NCBI RefSeq assembly: GCF_026914185.1
Contig: NC_070569.1
Location: forward strand, 5,580,001-5,644,000
Source: Puccinia triticina
Lineage: Eukaryota > Basidiomycota > Pucciniomycetes > Pucciniales > Pucciniaceae
DNA length: 64,000 bases
Reading direction: 5' to 3'
Position 1 is the stretch's first letter, and the number at the start of each line of letters is the position of its first letter. The translations under genes and the position numbers were made by a program. The notes beneath the pieces were generated by a model. It saw nothing but the letters and a program-made list of their open reading frames with translations. It was not told the origin of the DNA and ran no database searches. This document shows positions 34,435 through 45,235 of this stretch, piece by piece.

Positions 34435-37360
34435 TTGGGACCTAATTCTAGCGGAATCAGGACTCAAAACCATGACAGCGAATCCAAATCAAACAGTCAG
34501 ATCAGCCAGCCATTCCAAAGCCAATCAAGGATTTGTACTTGCAGTCAACATACATCTCTGACCAGCCAAGGTTGCTTGGGGACACCCAAATCAAAGCGTA
34601 GCAAAAAGAAACATCATAAAACAACCAACACCAATGACGAATCCAACCAAGCTGGAGGGGTGATTGATCACATCCAGGACTCTGATGACGAAAACTTAAA
34701 GGTGAAAAAATTGGGGAAGAAAAAAAGTAAATTTGACAATATCTTTGACTACTTCAACCCCCCATTTCATGCCAAAGAGACCAATACCGTAAGTGTTTCA
34801 ATCCAGCTTCTTGAAATCATCTGCAATCACTAACACTGGTTGTTTCATTATTCACATTGGTCTTTCTAGGGCGAAAAACTCATGTACAAGTGCAAGTGGT
34901 GCACCTCTGTTTACAAGAAGGGAATTGGAACCAAGTCAAACCTGAACAAGCATTGCGATGGCACTGCAAACCGTCCTGCCTGCCGGTCTCAATCAGATGC
35001 AATTGCTGCAGGAGCTAAGCTACCTCTAACAGCGAAAGATGTGGAACAAAACAAACAAGAAGGATCGATCAAATGCTACATGAAAAATACAACCTTCAAC
35101 ATGAGGGTCTTCAACCAACTCCTAGTAATGTGGCTAATCCGATTGTTGTTACCATGGAGCCGGATCGAGGACTTTTTACTCAGTGTTACTTTGAACTACG
35201 TTCGAAGGGGTATCCATATCTATTCCAGAACTTGGGCAGCAACTGAGGCCCATCGGCTCTATCTCAATTTACAGAGCAAGGTTATCACGACTTTACAAGT
35301 CAGTTTTTCTTTCATCTTTTCCTGCAAACAGACATCTCATGCCTGAAATTGCTCTCTGGTTTACAGGAACTTGGCTCCAAAATGACACTGATCCATAATG
35401 TCTGGACTACAAAAGGTAACCATCATGCTTTCCTTGGCATCTTGGTTGCTTACATAAAAGCAGATTGGGCTTTCAAGATCTCGCATCTGGGAATGAAGTA
35501 CATCGCCTCCAGTCACCAGGGAAAGCTTTTGGCTATCCATTTTGCAAACATACTCACAAAGGCTAAATTACAAGAAAAGATAAGTTTCTTTTATTATTAT
35601 TTTTCTTGATTCGATGGACTAAGACATTCAACTTTTTGTTTATTACATCTTAGCCCAGACAACCAATTCAGCATCCAACAACTTTACCATGGCTTCTGAG
35701 GTTGACCGACTCATTCTCAGGAAGACCGGAGTGGATCTGGACCTTTTGGGAAACCACATTAGGTGCTTCTGCCACAAAGTAGCCCTTATCCTCAACACCG
35801 GACTCCAGGCCATCCAACAATCAACTGAGGGATTGCTTGAATCAAAAGATGACACACTTGGGTTTGCCCCTGCCCTAGCTCCGATTTTGGAAGAATCTGA
35901 ACAGGTCGATGATCCTGATCCATTTGTCGCAGAAGATGTTGATCTACAATTTAACACCAACAATCAAGCTCTACCCACGGCAGATGAGATCACCACCAAC
36001 AATCAAGATGCTCCAAATACAATTGAGATTGATGCAATCTTACAAAAAGTATGTCTCCTGTTGCAATTTCTCTCTTTTTGGGCCGGGGTGCTAACTACCA
36101 CTACCAGTGATGCCGTTAAACAGGTTGACTTTATCATTCAGAGGATCACTTCCTCCGCAGCCAAGCGATCCAAGTATGATGCGTGGTGCAAAAAACTGGA
36201 CTTTGATGGGCCCAGTCTCATTGCTGGATACGGTATTCGCTGGAACATCAAGTTCCAAAGTCGGGACCGCGGATATCAAGCTTGGCGAATCATCAGAAAG
36301 TTAATTGAAAACAAAAAAGATCAACAAGAACTCGAGGGGGGTAAAAACTTCTATAACAACATGGAGGTTAGTCAAAGTGAATGGGACATGGTAAATCGTT
36401 TAAATGAAACTCTCAGTGTAAGTTTATCCAGCATTTTCTTTCTTAAATTATCTTGTAAGCTGATCCAGCGCCTAAATGTGGTCAGGAGTTTTATTTCCTC
36501 ACAAAGAAGATGGAGGGTGATCACTCCTCGGCATGCTTACTGCTTTCAGAATACCAGTACATAAAGACATTCATCACAGAAAAACTCGAGAGCTGCTTAG
36601 AACCAGAATTCAAAACCATGTTTGAAAAGATGCTTTCAAAAACGACCACTTATCTCAACGAGGCCTTGCGGTGCAATGTGATCCTCATTGCCACAGCACT
36701 CAATCCCAGTTTTCGATTATCAATCTTCAAGTTTTCATTTCCCAGCCACCACAATTACACCCGCAACCTATTGAACAATCTCTTCAAGAGTCAAAAAGAA
36801 AAATTCAAAACAACTAATCCCTTGAGAGTATCCTCATCACCGGCTCTTGACCAATCTAAATTAAGCCAAGGAGCTCAAAAAACAGTTTATTACTTTCCTG
36901 ACGCATCTGAGGCTCATACTGCCGACAAACTTTCTATCTATTTAGAGGGCAAGTATAAGCTACCAACCTCTCAAGCAGATGAGTGCTTGCAATGGTGGAA
37001 GGTGACTGAATTTCAATTTCTATCCAATTTTTAAGATGAATAGATAATTGACTGTCTTTCCCACAATAGGATCATAGCGATGAATTTCCAATCTTGGCCC
37101 TCATCGCCAGGGACTACCTGGCTTGCTCAGGAACTTCGGCAAGCGTTGAGAGGTGCTTCTCTGCTGCAGCTGATACTTGCGGCTGCGAACAAGGTAGTCT
37201 AGTAGCCAGGACAATCAAACGTTGTGTAAGTTCACATCAGTGGATGGTCCAAGGAGTAGAACCGGACAACAATTTCAAAACTGCGCAAACTTTCATCAAC
37301 GAGGCCAAGGAAGAGAAGGCCTTTCAAAAGGAGAAGAAAATCCCGACTAGCATGAAGTAA
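34435..37360 (+). CDS. hAT transposase with BED finger, about 830 aa
   Basis: Exons 34435-34788, 34870-35298, 35367-35580, 35654-36048, 36124-36417, 36486-37001 and 37070-37360 give 831 codons. Domains: a basic N-terminus with KSKRSKKKHHK; a BED zinc finger (YKCKWC...NLNKHCDG, from 34884); the RNase-H-like hAT core beginning IHNVWTTKGNHHAFLGILVA; NSASNNFTMASEVDRL and LGNHIRCFCHKVALILN; a helical insertion; and the C-terminal dimerisation block LIARDYLACSGTSASVERCF followed by SAAAD. No in-frame stops. One defect: the third intron should begin with GT at 35581 but reads TAAGTTT after AAAAGA, as if a G was lost, so splicing here may fail. The start at 34435 is the first ATG of the open frame; an upstream exon cannot be excluded. 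Confidence 0.85.
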
Positions 37361-38049
37361 CAAAATGTATCTTTTTATTCTCTTTTTCTCCGCCCATTAA
37401 GGATGTTTGTACTTTCCGCACCTCATTTTTATTTTACCAATCAAAAAAATTATTGATAAGAAGGGTTTTAGCAAAAAAAAAAATCTGATCCCTGTGATAC
37501 GGTATCAATACGGTATCAGTAATCTGCTTTGATACAAAAAAACTGATAAATTGTATTGGATTTTCAATACAATACAAAAGTATTGTATTGAAAACCCAAA
37601 CCAATACATGTACTTCTGATACATTGTATTGGAGAACCAATACTATACATGTATTGGCCAATACATGTATAGTATAGTATTGGTTTCACCGTTGTCTCCA
37701 CCCCCAGTGGCCTGCTCCCCAGTTTCTCACCCAGAACTCATAAGTCACCCAACACTCATCCACACTCAAATCCTAAAACCCTTCTAACAATAAATCAACC
37801 CTTATAACAAAGTAATTCAACCCATATAGCAATTAAAACACTTACACGTTTCCAGTCAAACAGATTTCATCTAGAACAGACCAGACCTATCACTTAATAA
37901 AACTTGCCAAGCTGAGCTTGGTGGGTCTTGTTGACTGATAACAGAAGGGCAGAGCTTGCAACTCCATCATACCCTTCACCATTCAGCAAAAGGGTTTCAT
38001 TACCACTTTTGAGTCTTACACCAGGCGGGAGGAGGGCAGGGTCCCCTGG

Positions 38050-38313
38050 GTGCACTTCATATCAAAGACCGCCATGATATCCACATATTGGCCAGCACCT
38101 CACCCAGAACCAAAGACCATGTCAAGCCGCAAGCAGAAAAAACCAAACACCTCACTTAACTCATCTGTTGCTTCCTCACTAAATCAAGCTCAATCTAACT
38201 GGTCTACTCAGAAAAAAACTGAGCCCAATGAAAGCAAACCCCCACCTAGCAAGCCGGCCCCCGCGGAGCCTTTATCAGGAACCACACTGACCAATAAGGA
38301 GGAGCTAGGTTAG
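38050..38313 (+). CDS. gag-like or N-terminal retroelement frame, 87 codons
   Basis: Open frame just downstream of the 3' end of LTR2 (38020). Rich in Ser, Lys and Pro (MSSRKQKKPNTSLNSSVAS from 38119). It may end at a GTTAGT donor after GAGGAGCTAG (38310). The position fits the start of gag in an LTR2 retroelement, but no CCHC knuckle or gag fold is visible. Sequence is interrupted by the tandem-repeat element after about 38390. Low confidence. Confidence 0.3.
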   Translation: MHFISKTAMISTYWPAPHPEPKTMSSRKQKKPNTSLNSSVASSLNQAQSNWSTQKKTEPNESKPPPSKPAPAEPLSGTTLTNKEELG

Positions 38314-38496
38314 TAATCTTTTATTTCCTCAAATATGGTGTGCCAAGGCTGCTAGGCCCTTTTTGGCACTTGTTGATGATAGCCATTGGGCCATCCTCCA
38401 TAGGGATGGCCTTGGGTACCCGCCAACGGATACCGGGTGCGGGTGCGGATGTTTAGTTTTGCTAGAAAAAGGGCGGGTACCCGGGTGGGTCCAAAG

Positions 38497-38790
38497 TGAA
38501 TTGGGTCTTCGGACCCAATCAATGGGTCTTTGGACCCAATCGATGGGTCTTCGGACCCAATCAATGGGTCTTTGGACCCAATCAATGGGTCTTTGGACCC
38601 AATCAATGGGTCTTCGGACCCGATCAATGGGTCTTCGGACCCGATCAATGGGTCTTCGGACCCGATCAATGGGTCTTTGGACCCATTGATAGGGTCCCGA
38701 GACCCATTGGTTGGGTCTGAAGACCCATTGATTGGGTCCTGAGACCCGATGATTGGGTCCTGAGACCCAATGATTGGGTCCTGAGACCCA
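38497..38790. repeat. 21-bp minisatellite AATCAATGGGTCTTTGGACCC
   Basis: About 13-14 units of 21 bp; each unit contains the near-palindrome GGGTCTTTGGACCC. From about 38680 the units invert in register (GGGTCCTGAGACCCAATGATT). Frames such as repeated NQWVFGP or DPINGSS are products of the tandem repeat. The left side begins AGGGATGGCCTTGGGTACCC at about 38400, similar to the TAGAGATGG element at 16088. Confidence 0.75.
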
Positions 38791-39546
38791 TCCGATTGTT
38801 TCCAGTCATCTACCAACCAGACGGATTGTCAGGGTTCGTCTCTTATGTGACGAGACTCTGATGAGTTGTATCACGCGGGCCGCGTCGGCGGAGCGGCGGC
38901 AAGCGGAGTGAGGTCACACTATAGCTAAAAAGCCAGTGGAAAGAAGTCCAACTCGACGCCGAGAGGCGGAGGGACTGGCACCCTTACGTATGTAAGGGGA
39001 CGCGGCGAAAATCAAGCCAAGCGCCGTTGTGGTATAAGGAGGAACTCACTTATCTTCTAGGTTACAGGTGTGATAATAACACCTGTACCTAGGGGAGAGA
39101 TAAACGAAGAGAGAGAAAGGGCTGTAAAGGAAGAAGATGGTTAGTAGATTATGTAAAAACCCCACTCACTGTATTTTCAGTAAGGTACACGGGTTTGTAT
39201 GGCAATAATCTTGGTGGGAGAATCTCTACAGGTGAGAGACCTCCCTTTTTATATTGCAGGGATCAGCTCCCTCCTTTGAGTCAAGTTCCTGAGGGATCCT
39301 TAACTCCAAGGAGGAGTGATCAGGGAATTCAGAAGGGGATTTACATAAATGGGTATGTAATCTCCCCATTTGTACATACATTGAGCTTAATCAGGATAAA
39401 TACACAGAGAGATAAGATTATCTCTCTCTGTATGTACAAATATGTAATCAGTGTGAAATAAGGTTAATTGCATATTCAAAAGAATGTGAAATATGTAGTA
39501 AGTACATAATAATAGTACATATGAATAAAAGGTACATAATTAATGT
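38791..39546. other. no gene recognised
   Basis: A GC-rich block (38870-38930) is followed by sequence typical of an LTR or SINE body (38990-39530), ending in AT-rich GTACATAATAATAGTACATA. A short hairpin (GTCTC...GAGAC, 38838-38855) precedes CTGATGAG. No coding region is supported. Confidence 0.35.
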
Positions 39547-39632
39547 AATGACAGGGAATTGAACTCTTGACTTCATGTACATGAGTCAATTATTAAAGCA
39601 GTCTCTAACCATTAGGTTATAAGACATGTATT
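39547..39632 (-). repeat. tRNA-derived remnant
   Basis: On the minus strand: an A-box-like TAACCTAATGGTTAGAGA, an anticodon-arm-like CTGCTTTAATAATTGACTC, a variable region, and a B-box-like GAGTTCAATTCCC. The stems are imperfect. Like the piece at 35-119, it probably derives from a tRNA-based SINE. Confidence 0.45.
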
Positions 39633-39663
39633 ATGCATGGTAGACACATGGACTTAGTGTCTC

Positions 39664-40095
39664 AGTGTCTGACACGGATGGTTTTGAGGGATATTCATAT
39701 GCTGTACTCAGCTATCCAGCAGCAGTACAAGGCTGTTCTCAAAGTAAGCTCCTTCTGTTCCTCACTGTATAACACCCAAATAACCTATTCCTTTTCTACT
39801 TAGTCAAATACAGGGGTGTTGTACTTAGGAGTTGATGTGTGGCAATCACCAAATGGTTTTGATGTCCTCAGTATTGTCATCTACCATTTGCATGAGCTTG
39901 AATCCAATGAATTGAAGCTGGAGGCAATGCCTCTTGACTTTGTTTGGCTCTCCCAACACCACACTGGTGAGTAATTAGCTGAGACAGTTTGCTTGGTAGT
40001 GGAAAAGTTTGGTATTCAGCATAAGGTAATGTGTCTTCATTCTCATTTGTTTATAGTTTTCAAATTCTTCCACCAGCTGATCAACTATATGTTTA
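39664..40095 (+). pseudogene. old hAT transposase remnant, part 1
   Basis: MVLRDIHMLYSAIQQQYKAV ends at 39743, a GTAAGC...CTTAG intron follows, then NTGVLYLGVDVWQSPNGFDV and EAMPLDFVWLSQHHTGE (39804-39972). This is the RNase-H-like core seen in fungal hAT transposases. A TAA (39973) breaks the frame. LAETVCLVVEKFGIQHK follows, then an intron, then LINYMF up to 40095, where a later element inserted within the exon. Parts 2-4 lie at 45597, 47845 and 52185. Confidence 0.65.
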
Positions 40096-40454
40096 GGGTC
40101 AGCCTAAATGCACTCCAAAAAAATCCCAAAAGCACTCCAAAAGTGATTGTATGGAGTGTGCACTCCAATGATTGTTGGAGTACAGACTAGAGTACTCCAA
40201 GTCAATTGGAGTGCAGAACCGGGGACTCATGACTCTTTGGAGTGCCCCACAAAGAACTCCAGTGGCCAGGAAATGTAATGAGTGCCCATGAGTCTCACTC
40301 CATCAGATTGGAGTGCATTCCCCCAGCACTCCATTCCTGATATTTCTCCTCAAAAGGGGAGTGCAGTACTGTGCACTCCAGCCAGAGCTGGAGTGCCTAC
40401 AACTTCAACCGGGCCATGTACAAACACACCCCACTTGATCCTCCTGATATCCAT

Positions 40455-40993
40455 GACCGGTACAGACCGGCATTGAGCCAATTAACATCTCCTTTCAATG
40501 ACCGGTCTGTACCAGACCGCCGGTCATTGAGGGAAATCACACCTCTCAATGACCAGTCTGTGCCGGTCATCGAGGGGAGTAACATCTCCTCTCGATGACT
40601 GGTCTGTGCCAGTCACCGAGGGGACTCACACCTCTCGATGACCGGCGCGGACCGGTCACACCTCCCAATGACCGGCACAGACCGGTCATCGAGGGGACTC
40701 ACACCTTGATGATTGGTCACACCGGTCATCAAGGCTAATAACACCTCCTCTCGATGACCGGTCATCACCGGTCATGGAGAGGGCTCACCTCTCAATGACC
40801 GGTCTGACCGGTCATGGAGAGGACTCACACCATCTCACACCTCTCGATGACCGGTCATTGAGGTGAGTCACATCTCTCAATGACCGGTCTGTGCCGGTCA
40901 TTGAGGGGAGTAACATCTCCTCTTGATGACCGGTCAGACCGACCGGTCATCGAGAGTAGCACCTCCCCTTGATGACTGGTACACACTGGTCAT
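40455..40993. repeat. GATGACCGGTC(T/A)GACCGGTCAT minisatellite, left part
   Basis: Palindromic units TGACCGGT...ACCGGTCA spaced by GAGGGGA(C/G)T...ACACCTCTC. The array continues at 43805-44277 and 45236-45255, split by the hAT and LTR insertions. Confidence 0.75.
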
Positions 40994-43804
40994 TAGGGAT
41001 GTAAATGGGTCGGGTCGACCCGCCAAGACCCAAGACCCGATGGGTTTTGGGTCGGGTTTGGGCAGCCTTCAGGCCTCTGTTAGAAAATCTGACCCGACCC
41101 ATTGAGACCCGATTAGATTGTTGGGTCGGGTTCGAGCAGGGTTTTTTCCATTTGGGTCGGCCCATGAACCCGATTGCGACCCGACTAACCACGCTTTGGG
41201 TGGACCGTGGGACTAAAGATCAGTCCCACCACCAATGGCGCGCTCGAAAAGAAAAAGAATCGTTCAATCATTGGCATCCTCCGAAGCTGCGGATATCGAA
41301 GTGGCCGATATCGAAGTGGCTGAATCTGCCCCCAACAGTCAGAAAGAAGTAGCTACTCCATCAGCACCCCAGAAAACCCCAACGGAAAATCAAGTTCTTG
41401 ATCTCACTACCGATTCCAATCAAGCCAAGAAGAAGCGCAAGGCCACCAGCAATATCTGGGCCCATTTCAAGAAGAAGGGGCAGGGTTTGTTGAATTTTTC
41501 TCTGTTTTTTTCGCCTAGAAAGTGAAACATATTACTAATACCATTAAATTTTTATGTGCCCCAGCCAATGACGTGAAGGCGATCTGTGTTTATTGTAAAG
41601 CTCAGTTGGATGGGAAGAGCTCGAACGGAACCAAACACCTCTGGCGCCACCTAGAACGATGTAGCTCCTATGCGACATCGAGCAAGCAATCTTTGCTGAA
41701 ACTTGCGGACGGGTCGTTGTTGTCAACAACTTGGACGTTTTCCCCCGAGAAATCTCGAGATCTATTGATGCAAATGATTATTGCACATGAACATCCGTTC
41801 ACTCTAGTCAAGCAGCCCCTCTTCCGAGCATTTGTGAACTCGTTGCAACCCAGATTCAAACTCCTTAGCCGTGGCACTGCCAAAACCGAGATCATCAATC
41901 TGTATAATTCGATGAAAGCCCAAATTATGATGGAGATTCAAGACATAAATCGTATCGCCTTGACAACTGATGTCTGGACCTCCTCAAACCAGACACCTTT
42001 CATGGTAATCACTTCTCATTTCATCGACTCCGACTGGAACCTCAAGAAAAGAATACTGTCTTTTAAGCATTTTCCGACTCCTCATACCGGTCTAGCCATC
42101 GCAGAGCAGTTGCTTACCACTATCGCCGAATGGAAGATATACAATAAGGTCAGCTTTATAACCGTGGACAACGCACTCGCAAACGACGTTGGCCTAGCTC
42201 GAGTCTGCTCCGTTCTGAAAGATCGAAGCAGTGCTCCACCCAAGATGAATGGAAAATTTTTCCATGTTTGTTGTGCTGCTCATGTGATCAATCTGATTGT
42301 GAAGGATGGCCTCAAGCACGTCTTGGGGTCGATCGACAAGATTCGGGATGCTGTTTGATATGCTAGAAGTACTCCTTCTTGCAAGCAGCTCTTCAAGGAG
42401 GCAATCGAGCTAGCTAGCCTTGAAGGATTGCAAGCCCTCCCCTCCCTTGATGTTCCGACCCGCTGGAACTCGACTTATCTGATGTTGAAATCAGCTATTC
42501 CTTACAAGGATGCCTTCAATACCTTGGCCTTGCAAGATGCTAACTTCACTGACTGCCCAACTCCCACCGAGTGGCAGGAAATATTGACTATGAAGGAATT
42601 TTTGGCAATATTCAATTCTGGTGAGGATTATTCTCCAGTTAGAATTTATTTTAAACTGTCTGAATAATACTCTAAAAGGTCGTTCTGTTTTCCTACCCAC
42701 TATGTAGCAACAAATAAACTCGCTATGACCAAATATCCAACGGCTCCTGGTGTTTATAAATACATGAAAAAGATTGATGCGCAGCTCAACGCAAGTTCAC
42801 ACAACGGCCAAGCAGACCTCAACAACTTAATCGATCCAATGAGAGAGAAATTTGACAAGTACTGGAACAAAATGAAGGATTTTGCCGCCATCAACCTTGT
42901 TTTTGATCCTTGCTGTAAACTGGCTATGATAGAATTCCTCCTCGCTGACGAGCTCGGTACCGATGAAGCAGAAAGTACTATTGAGTCTATAAAAAAGACC
43001 CTCTCAACCTGGTTTAGCAAAATTTTATCCAAGAAGACAAATCCAGATGGGGACGGAGAATCAGCAAATACAAATTGATCTCAAGTTGATAAACCAACTT
43101 TGACTCAAGATGAGGACGATGTGGACTTGCGATTCAAAAAATATGTCTCCGCAATCCACTCCACCCAAGTGGTATCAACAACTGCCGAGCTTGACCTATA
43201 CCTTCAAGAACCCCCGGTCGTGAATGATTCATCAAGCTTCTCAATTCTCGCATGGTGGAGCACCCACTGTGGAAGATTTCCAAATCTCTCCAAGCTAGCT
43301 AGATCATTATTAATGGTTCCAATGACATCGATCGCTTCCGAGTCTGCATTCTCAACGGGTGGGAGAGTACTATGTGACTATTGAACCAGGTTGGAGCCAG
43401 AAACTCTCGAGGCCCTTATTTGTGGGCAAGATTGGATCCGCTGCAAGGAGGGTCTATACCCTGAACCTGAGACCGAGGCGGAGGAAATTGATTAATAACT
43501 TAATATTTCATTGATTTCATCTCTTTAAATCCTACAGAATGAATCCCAGCTACTATACACAAAAATTATTTTATTGTTTTTCTATCACTATGAAAATTTA
43601 CGCCCTAAGTCTCATTTCTGAGATTGGTTCAGCTGAAAAGGTCGGGTCGGCCCGAGACCCGACCCGGACCCAACTCCTCATTAATGGGTTCCGGTTCGGG
43701 CAGTACATTTGCAGTTTTGTCCCGACCCAACCCGACCCGGTGCTCACGTCGGGTCGGGTTTGGGCACCATTTTCCGACCCAAACCCGACCCGTTTACATC
43801 CCTA
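40994..43804 (+). mobile_element. hAT transposon, 2,811 bp, decayed
   Basis: Perfect 8-bp duplication CTGGTCAT (40986-40993, 43805-43812). The ends TAGGGATGTAAATGGGTCGG and, reversed, TAGGGATGTAAACGGGTCGG are canonical for hAT elements, followed by GGGTCGGG-rich subterminal sequence. It encodes one transposase frame with three TGA stops. Inserted in the GACCGGTC array. Confidence 0.88.
41235..43495 (+). pseudogene. hAT transposase, three TGA stops
   Basis: Exons 41235-41484, 41565-42620 and 42708-43495 give 698 codons in one frame, broken only by TGA at 42356, 43076 and 43382. A basic N-terminus leads to a BED zinc finger split by intron 1 (NIWAHFKKKGQG; AICVYCKAQL...TKHLWRHLERC). The core follows: INRIALTTDVWTSSNQTPFM, FITVDNALAND, FHVCCAAHVINLIVKDGL. 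After the first TGA come PTRWNSTYLMLKSAIPYKDA and, in the C-terminal dimerisation block, SLLMVPMTSIASESAFSTGG then RVLCDY. All three stops stand where the family usually has Arg, compatible with CGA to TGA. Length and domain order are otherwise complete. Confidence 0.85.
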
Positions 43805-44277
43805 CTGGTCATCGAGAGGTGTTATTACCCTTGATGACCGGTCTGACCGGTCATCAAGAAATGTGACTCACCTTGATGACCGGTCATTGAGAGGTGTGAG
43901 TCCCCTCAATGACCGGTCTGACCGGTCATTGAGAGGTGTGAGTCCCCTCAATGACCGGTCTGACCGGTCATTGAGAGGTGTGAGTCCCCTCAATGACCGG
44001 TCAGACCGGTCATCGAGAGGTCTGAGTCCTCTCGATGACCGGTCTGTGCCGGTCATCGGGAGGTGTGACTGATGACCGGTCCACGCCGGTCATTGAGAGG
44101 TGGGAGTCCTCTCAATGACCGGTAAAGACCGGTCATCAAGAGTAGCACCTCCCCTCAATGACTGGTACACACCGGTCATCGAGAGGTGTGACTGATGACC
44201 GGTCCGCGCCGGTCATCGAGAGGTATGAGTCCTCTGGATGACCGGTTGTGTGCCCCTCGATGACCGGTCCAGACCGG
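43805..44277. repeat. GACCGGTC minisatellite, right part
   Basis: Continuation of the array at 40455-40993, beginning with the CTGGTCAT duplication of the hAT element. Units of about 40 bp with CTCAATGACCGGTCTGACCG and TCATTGAGAGGTGTGAGTCC. Confidence 0.75.
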
Positions 44278-45235
44278 TGTGGAACTTCTGCGCAATGCGT
44301 GATCTGAGCTTGGAAGGGAAATAGCAAAAACTAAGTAAGTTTAGGCTACAGGTGCTTGAAGGGCTGCCTTCCTAAAATAAAATCTGGAAGAAAGTACACT
44401 AGAATTTTATAGTGTGGCTAAATCAGATGAATTATTCTTAATTTAGACTGCTTCAGACCCTAAGAACCAGGAATATTGTGCTTGGGATGAGAGGTGTTTT
44501 AAATTTAATGTGATCAAGTTTGTTATCAAAAGTAAGTTATGTTTATAATTATCAAGTTCTAAATTTAAGTTCTAATATTATAATACTATAATGTTGTAAT
44601 GGATGCTGAAGTAATTTCTTAATATTACTATTTATGCAGGCATTACTATACTATGGTGGTGTGATGAATGCGGAAGTAATCTCTTAATATTACTATTTAG
44701 TGCAAGCATGGAGAAAAAGGAAACAGGAAGGGGCAAGGAAGGCCTCCTTTTATAGATGAAAACTTGTCTGAGAGTGGTTTTTGTGATGTACAATAATGTA
44801 TGTAGTTTGAAATAAAATATCAGAGTGTGAAAAAGAAATTAATATAGTGTGAAAAGGAATTAATGTAGTGTGAAAAGAAATGACTATTTTGGGAAAGATG
44901 CTCATGTCTAAGATGAGATTTACCAACATGTGAATGCAAATCTTTGAGGGGAAGTATGTGTGAAATCAAAACAGGCTGAAGTGGCTGTGCGCCTAGTATG
45001 AGCATGAATCTACGTGTGAAACTAATGATTAACTGTGCTATTCTGTGGCGTGATTGATTCCTGCTGAGTGGACTATCACTGGTTTTCTGGGTGATAAAAA
45101 AGATGTGAAATTTAAGAGAAAAGTTTTAATGTAAAGTATTTGTACTAAAGTTATTTAATATGTAATTTGTAATGTACTATAATGTTTAAAACTATACTAT
45201 TTTAATGCTGTTGATGGTTGATTGATCTCACCACA
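44278..45235 (-). mobile_element. solo LTR, family LTR1 copy 3
   Basis: On the minus strand it runs from TGTGGTGAGATCAATCAACC (45235) to AGAAGTTCCACA (44278), flanked by the 4-bp duplication ccgg (44274-44277, 45236-45239). It is the best-bounded member of the family, 958 bp. It inserted in the GACCGGTC array. Confidence 0.75.

Larger units (their letters stand above)
30323..37694 (+). mobile_element. hAT transposon with captured host gene fragments
   Basis: Perfect 8-bp target duplication TCTCCACC (30315-30322, 37695-37702). The terminal inverted repeats AACGGTGAAACCAAT (left) and, reversed, CAACGGTGAAACCAAT (right) are followed by subterminal GTATTGG/GATAC repeats for about 200 bp at each end. 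The right half (34435-37360) encodes a hAT transposase. The left half (about 30.78-33.42 kb) holds degraded exons resembling sterol glucosyltransferase, IRA/NF1 Ras-GAP, GDA1 and MMM1, in that order, all on the plus strand and with intron traces. Such gene-fragment cargo is known from Pack-type transposons in plants. Confidence 0.85.
29657..38020 (+). mobile_element. LTR2 copy, plus strand, split by a 7.4-kb hAT
   Basis: The left part (29657-30322) starts TGTTGTAGGCGG and carries AGGCCTAAAGATACCACC, CCCCTAGTCAC and a TATA box; the right part (37695-38020) ends ...TTTTGAGTCTTACA. Both parts align in order to the minus-strand LTR2 at 15671-11788. The hAT element at 30323-37694 separates them with an 8-bp duplication. 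Total without the insertion is about 0.98 kb. A gag-like frame follows at 38050. Confidence 0.6.

Noticed and set aside
38497..38790. Open frames encoding NQWVFGP or DPINGSS repeats on both strands
   Set aside because: All three frames are open because the unit is 21 bp; this is a tandem DNA repeat, not a repeat protein.
38838..38942. Hammerhead-ribozyme-like core: hairpin followed by CTGATGAG
   Set aside because: No stem II plus GAAA follows at a usable distance, and an extra T separates stem I from CTGATGAG.
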